Below, in pieces: positions 24,619 to 31,437 of a stretch of 33,775 bases of DNA. The stretch spans positions 1 through 33,775 of the forward strand of contig JBAZAX010000016.1 in NCBI GenBank assembly GCA_041671765.1. The letters are read 5' to 3'. Below the pieces are notes generated by a model. The model was not told the DNA's origin. It did not search any database and was given only the letters and a program-made list of their open reading frames with translations. Source of the stretch: JBAZAX01 sp041671765 (GTDB lineage: Bacteria; Babelota; Babeliae; Babelales; RVW-14). Position 1 is the first letter of the stretch, and every line of letters begins with the position of its first letter. The translations under genes and the position numbers were made by a program.

Positions 24619-25392
24619 ATGAACAAAATAATAAACGAAATACTAAACGCAAGCGTACCAACAAGACTAGTCGTTGGCCAACTTGAGCAAATACAAAATT
24701 TGGTCGAGCTTGCAATCAGATCAAATTTCTGTGAACAAAAAAACAATTCTGATTCTACTGACTCTATTGTTTCAATCCAAGACTGTTTTTGTCTTGAGTG
24801 CCGCAGAATAAAAAACCACCAACACCCATGCATGGTCTGGATAAGTCCGGAAAAAAACTATTCTGTCGATGATGTTGAAATAATTTTTGACCGCACAAAA
24901 TTTGCTTTGGATATAGGACAAACTTTCTTTTTCGTTCTTGACCAAGCATCGTCACTCAATACAGCAACAGCAAACAAACTTCTTAAAGTGTTAGAGGAAC
25001 CACCTGCCGGCTATAAATTCATTTTGCTTGCCGAAAATATTAGCACTCTTCCGGCAACCGTTATTTCGCGATCACACATAATTAAAACTACCGGCGAAAA
25101 TGAACAAACACCTCACCATGCATTTTTAAAATATTTCACTGCACCAGAAAATCTGCCAGATCCAATTGCCTTTGACCAAGAACTGAAAAAAACCGGTTTA
25201 TCAGAGCAGGAATGCGTGGAACTGTGCTATGATTTAATGGAATATTTTGTAAACAAACAGACAATAAGTGATTCAAAATATTTTAGAAATGGTCTTGATA
25301 TCCTACAAAAACGACTTCACAAACCGCCATGTCCGGGTAGTTCAAATATGTTTCTAAAACTTTTATATCTTGATTTTTGCCAAATCAAATAG
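24619..25392 (+). CDS. holB: DNA polymerase III delta' / tau-like clamp-loader subunit
   Basis: Part of the ring-loading complex that places the sliding clamp on DNA. The diagnostic stretch is FFFVLDQASSLNTATANKLL, then KVLEEPPAGYKF and LPATVISRSH, the sensor region of delta' and gamma subunits. A Cys/His cluster (DCFCLECRRIKNHQHPC) matches the small zinc module. The P-loop is not recognisable, as usual for delta'. The start at ATG 24619 gives 257 residues; an upstream TTG at 24580 would add an unlikely leader. It is somewhat short and diverged. Adjacent to tmk in many genomes, supporting holB, but here separated from it by the GIY-YIG element. Confidence 0.8.
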   Translation: MNKIINEILNASVPTRLVVGQLEQIQNLVELAIRSNFCEQKNNSDSTDSIVSIQDCFCLECRRIKNHQHPCMVWISPEKNYSVDDVEIIFDRTKFALDIGQTFFFVLDQASSLNTATANKLLKVLEEPPAGYKFILLAENISTLPATVISRSHIIKTTGENEQTPHHAFLKYFTAPENLPDPIAFDQELKKTGLSEQECVELCYDLMEYFVNKQTISDSKYFRNGLDILQKRLHKPPCPGSSNMFLKLLYLDFCQIK

Positions 25393-25405
25393 AATATAAA
25401 ATATT

Positions 25406-26239
25406 ATGAAAATATCCGGCATACTAAAAAGTATGCGCCACTACCTAACAAACTTCGTGCAGTCTCAGTTAATTGTAACTCTTGTCTCTATTCCAATTCT
25501 TGTTGGGTGGGGACTACAAATATCAATGATGACATTTATTGGCAACCTGATTTTTGCGCCGATTCTCACTATTTTTTTAATTTTAAGCTCAATTGTATTT
25601 TTTACTGAGCTTTTGGGAATTCCAAATTTATTTATAGTAAAAACTTTAGAATTCGTAACAATTTTTTGGGACATAATATTGTCACTTGGGAAAAAAGAAT
25701 GGCTATGTGGATTTTGCAAACCATCCACGTTTTTTTTATTTTTAATACCAATTATAGCATTCTTAATGCTGCTTTTTATTAAAGCTAAAAACTCAAAAAT
25801 AAAATTTTTAAGTCTGCTCGGGTTCTGCTGTATCTCAATTTTTTGTCTAAACATAGTTCCAAAACTTTTTAATAACCAACCTCAATCAAGCACATTTTAT
25901 GACGGCAAATTAACCATAAATTTTGATACCGATAAAAATATAACGTTAATCGACAATGGATTTTTTAACACCAAGTCATCCCCCGAAAAAACAATAAACT
26001 ACGAACTTAAACAATATTTGATAAAAACTATAGGCAAAACAGAACTGCAAAACGTTATATTATGCAAACCGGGGTACAGAACATTTAGAGCTGCACAGGC
26101 GCTCTGCTCAAAGCTCGATGTAAAAACCATCACATTGCCGTCTTTCGAAAAAAAATTGAGTAAGTCCGCACAATGTGAGTTCTTTAAGTTAAAAGATTTG
26201 TTACAAAAAAATGGAATCACTTTTGCATGCCAAAATTAG
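25406..26239 (+). CDS. Membrane protein resembling the C-terminal part of ComEC/Rec2
   Basis: 277 residues. The first half has several hydrophobic helices (SQLIVTLVSIPILVGWGLQI, TFIGNLIFAPILTIFLILSS, FFLFLIPIIAFLMLLFIKA). The pattern 'GN L.FAP..T..L..S' is like the competence-domain end of ComEC. A soluble tail follows (KLTINFDTDKNITLIDNGFF and on), which may be a reduced metallo-beta-lactamase-like region without the HxHxDH motif. ComEC proteins carry DNA across the inner membrane and are usually over 400 residues, so this would be a truncated or split relative. The function is tentative; coding is likely. It follows holB by 13 nt and is presumably cotranscribed. Confidence 0.55.
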   Translation: MKISGILKSMRHYLTNFVQSQLIVTLVSIPILVGWGLQISMMTFIGNLIFAPILTIFLILSSIVFFTELLGIPNLFIVKTLEFVTIFWDIILSLGKKEWLCGFCKPSTFFLFLIPIIAFLMLLFIKAKNSKIKFLSLLGFCCISIFCLNIVPKLFNNQPQSSTFYDGKLTINFDTDKNITLIDNGFFNTKSSPEKTINYELKQYLIKTIGKTELQNVILCKPGYRTFRAAQALCSKLDVKTITLPSFEKKLSKSAQCEFFKLKDLLQKNGITFACQN

Positions 26240-26337
26240 CAATTTATTCATATGCTATTCCAGCAAACTACTTAACGCTAACTCGATAACTAGTGAAAGG
26301 GCTGTGTATGCCTAAAGCGACTTTCGATTAAAGATTT

Positions 26338-26369
26338 GTCATCCTGAATTTATTGCAGGATCCATGGAT
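26338..26369 (+). repeat. Hairpin repeat, ATCCATGGAT subfamily, left arm
   Basis: Same layout as 13819-13850, with two substitutions in the hairpin arm and loop. Confidence 0.7.
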
Positions 26370-26413
26370 TAGTTCCTCCTATTATTAAATTACAAAAATT
26401 TTGAATTAATTTC

Positions 26414-26445
26414 ATCCATGGATGCTGAAACGAGTTCAGCATGAC
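26414..26445 (-). repeat. Hairpin repeat, ATCCATGGAT subfamily, right arm
   Basis: Inverted relative to 26338-26369. Its stem reads ATGCTGAA/TTCAGCAT where the solo copy has ATCCTGAA/TTCAGGAT: two changes that keep the base pair. Confidence 0.75.
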
Positions 26446-26539
26446 ACAGTATTTGTGGAAGACTTTAGCATATGCGGTAAAAAAGCGTTCAGAATCTGCC
26501 TTCAGTTAAAATTGAGTTATCGAGTTAGCGTTACTTAAA

Positions 26540-27091
26540 TTAATTTTCTCTCGCAATTTTTAAAATACAAACTAAAAAACTTACCGGAATAGTATCCCAA
26601 ATAGAATTAGGTTCAAATGCGCTATCTGATAAAAATTTTAAACGCTGCTCATCGATAGTCCACTCAAATTTTGCAAACAATTTTTCATCAACTTTTCTTA
26701 CAACACCCAGACAACAATTACCTTGACCAGAAAGCATAAGTTGTAATAATAATTTTGAGTTTTGCGAAAGCACTGAAAAATGAAGCTCATCCCCGCACTC
26801 TAAATGATACCTCTTTGACACAGGACAAGTGAAAAATATTTTTCTTAAACAAGAGATGCTATATTTACCAATTGCTTCTATGAAATCTTTATGCAAATCC
26901 ACTGGAATAATTTGAAAAATATCGTCAAAATCGCAAGTCCCACTCACAAATTTTTCAGTCACGACTTCACTTGCTTTTTGCAAAGACAATTTTCCTAATG
27001 AAAAAAAATCGTCTGATTTTCCCATGCCAAACACAGTTGAGATAGGTGTAAAAAACATAACAAATAAAATACTTTTTGCGAAATTTGACAT
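26540..27091 (-). CDS. Exported hypothetical protein
   Basis: 183 residues, not recognised. It begins with a signal peptide (MSNFAKSILFVMFFTPISTV, cut near FGM). The mature part is mixed helical, with two similar segments: IFQIIPVDLHKDFIEAI near 58-74 and IWDTIPVSFLVCILKIA at the end. This may be a degenerate internal repeat. Six Cys are spread through the mature part. GGGAG precedes the ATG closely. It is last in a minus-strand unit after uppS and gpsA (39 nt from gpsA), with no functional link evident. Confidence 0.65.
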   Translation of the reverse strand: MSNFAKSILFVMFFTPISTVFGMGKSDDFFSLGKLSLQKASEVVTEKFVSGTCDFDDIFQIIPVDLHKDFIEAIGKYSISCLRKIFFTCPVSKRYHLECGDELHFSVLSQNSKLLLQLMLSGQGNCCLGVVRKVDEKLFAKFEWTIDEQRLKFLSDSAFEPNSIWDTIPVSFLVCILKIAREN

Positions 27092-27130
27092 AAACTCCCA
27101 CTCCCTTCAAACCCTTACCAGTAAAACTGA

Positions 27131-28126
27131 TTATTCATAATCAATCGGTTGAGAAATAATACTGTCCAGTAGGCACTTAAAAGCCTTACCTTCAAACAGT
27201 ATATCATAAGTTCTAAGGCAAACAGGAAGATTTAGATTATTTGTATCAATCAATTTTTTTATTGCCTGAACAGTATTTATACCTTCAGGAATAGAGGCAT
27301 ATTTGTTTGATAATTCATTTAACGACATTCCCTGTCCCAATAATTTTCCAAATTTAAAATTCTTACTTACAGAAGAACTGCAAGTTAAAAACAGATCCCC
27401 AAATCCGGAAAGACCATAAATTGTATCTTGTCTGCCCCCAAAGTACTTTGACAAAATACCCAACTCAAATAAACATCTTGTCATTAAAAATGCAATTGTG
27501 TTTTCACCATAACCAAGCCCATGAGCCATGCCAATTGTTAATGCGAAAATATTTTTAATTGCCCCACCAACTTGAACTCCAATAATATCGCTAGATATGT
27601 ATGCTTTGAAATATCCATTACCAAGCATTTGTGCAACTTGCGTTGCAACTTCCACATCGTTTGAAGCAACAACCGTAGCCGTAACAGTTCTTGCCGCAAT
27701 ATCTTTTGCAAAATTAGGTCCACCCAACGCCACAACTTGGGTATGTGCCCCAAAAATATCGCTGACTATCTGGCTTGCAAGCATGACAGTGTTCTGCTCA
27801 ATCCCCTTGCTGGTAACAATAAATTTATGATTTTTAGTCGCATATGCTTTTGCTAAATTGAAAACACTTCTAATATGCTTAACCGGAATGGCCTCAAAGA
27901 TAAATTCACTTGATTGCATTGCCACTTGAATATCACAGGTGGGTCTAATTTTTGAATGAAGACTAACACCGGGTAAGAAATCTTTATTGATTCTTGTTAA
28001 TTCAATATCTTTGACGACATTAGATTCGTGACACCATAAAATAACATCATAGCCGTTTTCAGCCAATAAATTAGAAATAGCCGTTCCCCAAGCCCCCGCA
28101 CCAAGAACAGTAACAATTTTTTCCAT
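27131..28126 (-). CDS. gpsA: Glycerol-3-phosphate dehydrogenase (NAD(P)+)
   Basis: Makes sn-glycerol-3-phosphate for phospholipids from dihydroxyacetone phosphate. The 331-residue protein begins MEKIVTVLGAGAWGTAISNL, the dinucleotide-binding loop. ALGGPNFAKDI lies mid-domain, and the catalytic region GGAIKNIFALTIGMAHGLGY carries the conserved Lys. GLSGFGDLFLTCSS and the IPEGINTV end follow. The start was placed at 28126: the ATG at 28138 has AAGG directly against it, too close to be used. Normal length. It follows uppS by 35 nt, so two membrane-lipid genes are grouped. Confidence 0.95.
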   Translation of the reverse strand: MEKIVTVLGAGAWGTAISNLLAENGYDVILWCHESNVVKDIELTRINKDFLPGVSLHSKIRPTCDIQVAMQSSEFIFEAIPVKHIRSVFNLAKAYATKNHKFIVTSKGIEQNTVMLASQIVSDIFGAHTQVVALGGPNFAKDIAARTVTATVVASNDVEVATQVAQMLGNGYFKAYISSDIIGVQVGGAIKNIFALTIGMAHGLGYGENTIAFLMTRCLFELGILSKYFGGRQDTIYGLSGFGDLFLTCSSSVSKNFKFGKLLGQGMSLNELSNKYASIPEGINTVQAIKKLIDTNNLNLPVCLRTYDILFEGKAFKCLLDSIISQPIDYE

Positions 28127-28161
28127 AGACAAAGACATCCTTAAATTATTAGAACTAAAAA

Positions 28162-28848
28162 CTACTTACCAAAATTTCTTGATATATTTGTGTAGTCATC
28201 AATGCATTTTTGTAAGCACTCTTGATTAACTTCCGGCCAAAAACAGTCAAGAAACATAAGCTCACTGTAGGCTGCCTGAAATGTAAAAAAATTACTTAAT
28301 CTTGAAATTCCACTTGTTCTAATTATTAGGTCCGGGTCAGGCAAGCTAGATGCCCACATATAATTGCGTAAGATCTTTTCATCTATTTTATCAACACTCA
28401 CAGCGCCACTTGCAACATCTTTGCAAAGGTCTTTTACTGCAGCTAAAATTTCTTGACGTCCACCATAACAAAAAAGAAAACTTAGGATAAGATTATCAAA
28501 ATCTTTTGTTTCTTCTTCAATAGAATTCACAACATCAAGCGTACCCTGTGGAAACATTGTTCTGTCACCAAGAAACTGTACTCGTACACGATTTTGTAAT
28601 AAATCCGCTTTATTTTCTGTTATCTGGTCTGGAATCATTTTAAAAAGATAATCTTGTTCGGAATCGCTTCGATTAAAATTTTCAAGTGAAAAAATATAAA
28701 TAGAAAGATATTTAATCTTATTTTGCAAGCAAACGGAAATTGAAGCCTTAACAGCATGCCCACCCCTATGATGCCCCAAAATAGCTTGTAACTTATTCTG
28801 CTTAGCCCAACGACGATTTCCATCAGGAATTATAGCTAAATGCTGCAT
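28162..28848 (-). CDS. uppS: Undecaprenyl diphosphate synthase (cis-prenyltransferase)
   Basis: Extends farnesyl diphosphate with cis isoprene units to form the carrier lipid for peptidoglycan and O-antigen. The 228 residues begin MQHLAIIPDGNRRWAK, with catalytic Asp9 in the DGN motif. Then follow ILGHHRGGHAV, SIYIFSLENFNRS and DPDLIIRTSGISRLSNFFTF, then AAYSELMFLDCFWPEV. The start at 28848 has GGAG 8 nt upstream; a longer frame from 28875 lacks one. Possession suggests a carrier-lipid pathway is kept, and hence some wall or surface glycan. First gene of the uppS-gpsA-unknown unit. Confidence 0.95.
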   Translation of the reverse strand: MQHLAIIPDGNRRWAKQNKLQAILGHHRGGHAVKASISVCLQNKIKYLSIYIFSLENFNRSDSEQDYLFKMIPDQITENKADLLQNRVRVQFLGDRTMFPQGTLDVVNSIEEETKDFDNLILSFLFCYGGRQEILAAVKDLCKDVASGAVSVDKIDEKILRNYMWASSLPDPDLIIRTSGISRLSNFFTFQAAYSELMFLDCFWPEVNQECLQKCIDDYTNISRNFGK

Positions 28849-28972
28849 AAAACATTCTCCATTACCCGAACACAAGTGTTATACGATCAAATTTAACACA
28901 TAAAATATAAGCAAACCTAATAGTAAACCAAAAATCGCAACTTGCGAATATATTTTTACTCATCAAGCTTTT

Positions 28973-29485
28973 TTACTTAAGCTCAAAATTTTCCAACCTA
29001 AATTTAATATTATTCCCAGAGGCTGTTAATTTTAATTTTAAAACATACATCTCTAATGGAGACTTAATCTTTGGCACTGATATTTTTTTAACAAATCGCC
29101 CTTCATAAGGTTCAAATACGCTAAAATTTGGATTAGACAAAATCTCCCAGACCCAAATTGCATAGGGCCTACCTAAAAGTGATCCTGTACTTATGGCAAA
29201 ACGCTTATCACCAACCGCAACAAGCAGATAACTTTGATTGTTATCAATAACATCATATGATGGACAATCAATGGCCAAAAAAGAACTCCTGTACTCATCT
29301 TGTAATGAATCACTATATGTATGAGCATAAACAGTACCGAGTCTCACAGATATATCTCTATCCAAAACAAACGACACCGTAACATCATCGTTTAAATCGT
29401 TGCGAACGCCCATAACTGTCCACGCCAAACACTGGCTACAACTCATTCCAACTAAAAATATAAATCCCAAAAGTATATTTTTCAT
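28973..29485 (-). CDS. Exported hypothetical protein
   Basis: 170 residues, family unknown to me. A signal peptide is clear (MKNILLGFIFLVGMSCSQCL, cut near LA|W). The mature part is mostly beta strands (VRNDLNDDVTVSFVL, YLLVAVGDKRFAI, MYVLKLKLTAS). Start at 29485 was chosen because GGAAGG lies 7 nt before it; the longer frame from 29515 would bury the signal peptide. It is separately transcribed, 97 nt after a divergent-type spacer ahead of uppS on the same strand. A small periplasmic or secreted protein; nothing in the neighbours suggests a role. Confidence 0.65.
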   Translation of the reverse strand: MKNILLGFIFLVGMSCSQCLAWTVMGVRNDLNDDVTVSFVLDRDISVRLGTVYAHTYSDSLQDEYRSSFLAIDCPSYDVIDNNQSYLLVAVGDKRFAISTGSLLGRPYAIWVWEILSNPNFSVFEPYEGRFVKKISVPKIKSPLEMYVLKLKLTASGNNIKFRLENFELK

Positions 29486-29568
29486 AAAATAACCTTCCAT
29501 ATAAAAAAGGAGCATAAGTTTACTATTTGCAAATAATACGCATATTAAAAGTTATAAAGACCCCATTA

Positions 29569-29614
29569 TATATTGAATTTTATACATTTTGATAAAATTA
29601 TCAAATTCAATATA
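29569..29614. promoter_or_regulatory. Nested AT-rich palindromes upstream of the HAD promoter
   Basis: 12-bp perfect arms, TATATTGAATTT (29569-29580) and AAATTCAATATA (29603-29614), enclose a second, overlapping palindrome TTTGATAA-AA-TTATCAAA (29588-29605). They lie 22 bp upstream of the -35 box at 29637 in a divergent spacer. Possible operator. Confidence 0.45.
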
Positions 29615-29636
29615 TTTTACTATTATTTATTTCCAT

Positions 29637-29664
29637 TTGACATGTTTATAAATTCTGCTACAAT
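29637..29664 (+). promoter_or_regulatory. Strong sigma-70 promoter of the small ORF and HAD gene
   Basis: Consensus TTGACA (29637-29642), 16-nt spacer, TACAAT (29659-29664). The expected transcript start falls at about 29671, on the ATG of the small ORF. Confidence 0.75.
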
Positions 29665-29670
29665 CAACCT

Positions 29671-29796
29671 ATGAATATAATTTATTTAAAATCTATACTT
29701 TTCGCATGCTCAAAGGTTAAAATACACCTGGAAGATGCAACGTATAAGCAAATCAAGGATCAAGTTAAAGATCCATTTTGGGTGGGGAGAATATAA
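29671..29796 (+). CDS. Possible leaderless 41-residue ORF
   Basis: An ATG located 7 nt after the -10 box opens a 41-codon frame, beginning MNIIYLKSILFACSKVKIHL and ending ...PFWVGRI. Its TAA overlaps the HAD start codon (TAATG). There is no room for a ribosome site, so translation would be leaderless, with the stop coupled to HAD initiation. The sequence is not recognised and could be a leader rather than a functional protein. Confidence 0.4.
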   Translation: MNIIYLKSILFACSKVKIHLEDATYKQIKDQVKDPFWVGRI

Positions 29797-30482
29797 TGAA
29801 TGAAATAAAAAAGACAGTTAAGGCTGTCATCTTCGATATGGATGGGACCATTATCAAAACCGAGCATATCTGGAAACAAGTAACACTGGACACTCTTTCA
29901 TACTGTGGAGTAAAAGAATTAACTCCTGAACAACAGGCAATCATACGAACAATGTCTGGGATCGGATTAAATCAATCATCTCTATTGTTAAAGAAAACAT
30001 TTGATTTATCACAAACTCAAGATGAAATTATTGAAAAAAAAGTCGCCTTGGCGCAGGAATATTTTGAAAAACAAATTGAGTTTATTGAGGGGTTTGCTGA
30101 GTTTCATGCAAAGCTTCAACTGAATTCCATTCCAACAAGCATCGCCACAAACGCGGATGCAAAAAGTCTGCAACGCATTGCACAAAAACTTAACTTAGAA
30201 AGTTTTTTTGGTAAAAATATGTATTGCGTAGCTGATGTAAATTTTATCCCAAAACCTGACCCTGCATTATTTTTACACAGCGCATCACAATTAGGTGTAA
30301 AACCAGAAGATTGCATTGTGTTTGAAGATTCTATTTTTGGATTTAATGCTGCACAAGCTGCAGGCATGAAATGTATAGGAATCAAAAACGAGTTAAATGA
30401 AAAACACCTGGACAAAGTATACGAGTCTATCGAAAATTATCACCAAGCCGAAGGCGTTTTAAAGAAAATTTCCAAGAAGTAA
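29796..30482 (+). CDS. HAD-superfamily phosphatase/phosphomutase-like hydrolase
   Basis: 228 residues. Motif I is VIFDMDGTIIKTE with the nucleophile Asp and acid/base Asp two residues on. Motif II is SIATNADAKS, motif III Lys lies in IPKPDPALF, and motif IV is VFEDSIFGFNAAQAAGMKCI. The helical cap between motifs I and II places it in the beta-phosphoglucomutase/GS1-like subgroup, which acts on small sugar phosphates or nucleotides. Substrate not predictable. Start ATG 29796, with GGGGAG 6 nt upstream, overlaps the preceding small ORF by one base. A clear terminator follows. Confidence 0.9.
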   Translation: MNEIKKTVKAVIFDMDGTIIKTEHIWKQVTLDTLSYCGVKELTPEQQAIIRTMSGIGLNQSSLLLKKTFDLSQTQDEIIEKKVALAQEYFEKQIEFIEGFAEFHAKLQLNSIPTSIATNADAKSLQRIAQKLNLESFFGKNMYCVADVNFIPKPDPALFLHSASQLGVKPEDCIVFEDSIFGFNAAQAAGMKCIGIKNELNEKHLDKVYESIENYHQAEGVLKKISKK

Positions 30483-30542
30483 ATCGTTTCTTTCTTTCTG
30501 AAACATTTTGCATCACAAATATAATCCCTTAAATGCTTAACT

Positions 30543-30576
30543 AATTATAGAAAAATTATTTTCTATAATTTTTTTT
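30543..30576 (+). terminator. Rho-independent terminator after the HAD gene
   Basis: 12-bp perfect stem, AATTATAGAAAA (30543-30554), loop ATTA, TTTTCTATAATT (30559-30570), followed by six T. Confidence 0.8.
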
Positions 30577-30598
30577 GAAATTTTAGTAGCATTTCAGT

Positions 30599-30626
30599 TT
30601 GACATGGTTTATATTATTCGGAGAAT
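30599..30626 (+). promoter_or_regulatory. Probable promoter of the XRE/S24 regulator gene
   Basis: TTGACA (30599-30604), 16-nt spacer, GAGAAT (30621-30626), about 40 nt before the start codon. The -10 box is a 4 of 6 match. Confidence 0.45.
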
Positions 30627-30665
30627 AAAAATTTAAAATTCGAATTAACCGAGAAGGGGATGCCT

Positions 30666-31334
30666 ATGTCTTCAACGGAGCTAAGAGTAAAGGAATTACT
30701 TCGTGAAATGGGTTGGACAACAAAGGTTCTGGCAGAAAAAACCGGACTCTCTGAAAGCTATCTCACCCATATCAAAAACGGTACAAGACGCTGGAATGAA
30801 GATGCTCTAAAAAAACTCTCCACTGCATTTGGCAAACATCCGATTGAATTATTTGCTCAACGCAAGGGAAGAACAGATAATATTGATACTACATTAAAAA
30901 TGCCTGAAACAACATCTGTTGATTTACAATTAAAAATTGTTCCTGTCGTCGGCGATATTCCAGCTAATCCATCACCTTATAATAATCAAGTCATGCAAGT
31001 TACAACAGGATACAAAGATATCTTTGTTCCGGTTTTGAATAGCAATGACGATTCAATGTTCTGTTTATGTATTGAAAACAACACAATGTCCCCAAATTTT
31101 GTAAAGGGTGATTATCTAATAATATCACCAGAAGTTTGGACCCGATCGGGCGACATAGCAGCTGTTGAATACGGAAATGATCCGGTAAAAGCAATAATGC
31201 AAATCACTTATGCTGATGATTTTATTGTGCTTGAATCTATTAATCATAAAACAGCGCCTGTTGCTCTTGTAAAAGGCAAAGATAACTTCAGAGTAATCGG
31301 CAAAGTTATTCACCGTTATCAAAGACTAGGTTAG
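30666..31334 (+). CDS. XRE-type regulator with S24 (LexA/CI-like) C-terminal domain
   Basis: 222 residues. The N-terminal helix-turn-helix spans about residues 5-60 (TKVLAEKTGLSESYLTHIKN). After a linker comes an S24-type fold: IVPVVGDIPANPSP, then IENNTMSPNFVKGDYLIISP, then DPVKAIMQI. At the place of the catalytic Ser there is Thr140. The Lys of the dyad seems kept (K175), and no Ala-Gly cleavage pair is visible. It may therefore be a repressor that does not self-cleave, sensing something else. Start at ATG 30666, because AAGGGG abuts the alternative ATG at 30660. It is monocistronic, with its own promoter and terminator. Targets unknown. Confidence 0.82.
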   Translation: MSSTELRVKELLREMGWTTKVLAEKTGLSESYLTHIKNGTRRWNEDALKKLSTAFGKHPIELFAQRKGRTDNIDTTLKMPETTSVDLQLKIVPVVGDIPANPSPYNNQVMQVTTGYKDIFVPVLNSNDDSMFCLCIENNTMSPNFVKGDYLIISPEVWTRSGDIAAVEYGNDPVKAIMQITYADDFIVLESINHKTAPVALVKGKDNFRVIGKVIHRYQRLG

Positions 31335-31385
31335 GGTGAGTTTGGCCTGAATTTATTTCAGTATTGCAAAGTTAAAACAAAATTT

Positions 31386-31419
31386 AAAAAGGGCTTGTAA
31401 ATTACAAGCCCTTTTTTTT
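31386..31419. terminator. Bidirectional terminator between regulator and gyrB
   Basis: A5 (31386-31390), stem GGGCTTGT (31391-31398), loop AAATT, ACAAGCCC (31404-31411), then T8. The A/T tracts serve both convergent genes. Confidence 0.85.
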
Positions 31420-31437
31420 ACAAAAAATATTTATTTA

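Larger units (their letters stand above)
26273..26533. mobile_element. Gene-free nested inverted-repeat element (MITE-like)
   Basis: Outer perfect 19-bp inverted arms, TAACGCTAACTCGATAACT at 26273-26291 and its complement at 26515-26533. These enclose an inverted pair of the hairpin repeat at 26338-26369 and 26414-26445. No coding sequence lies inside. It fills the 300-bp space between two convergent genes and could also end their transcripts. Confidence 0.55.
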
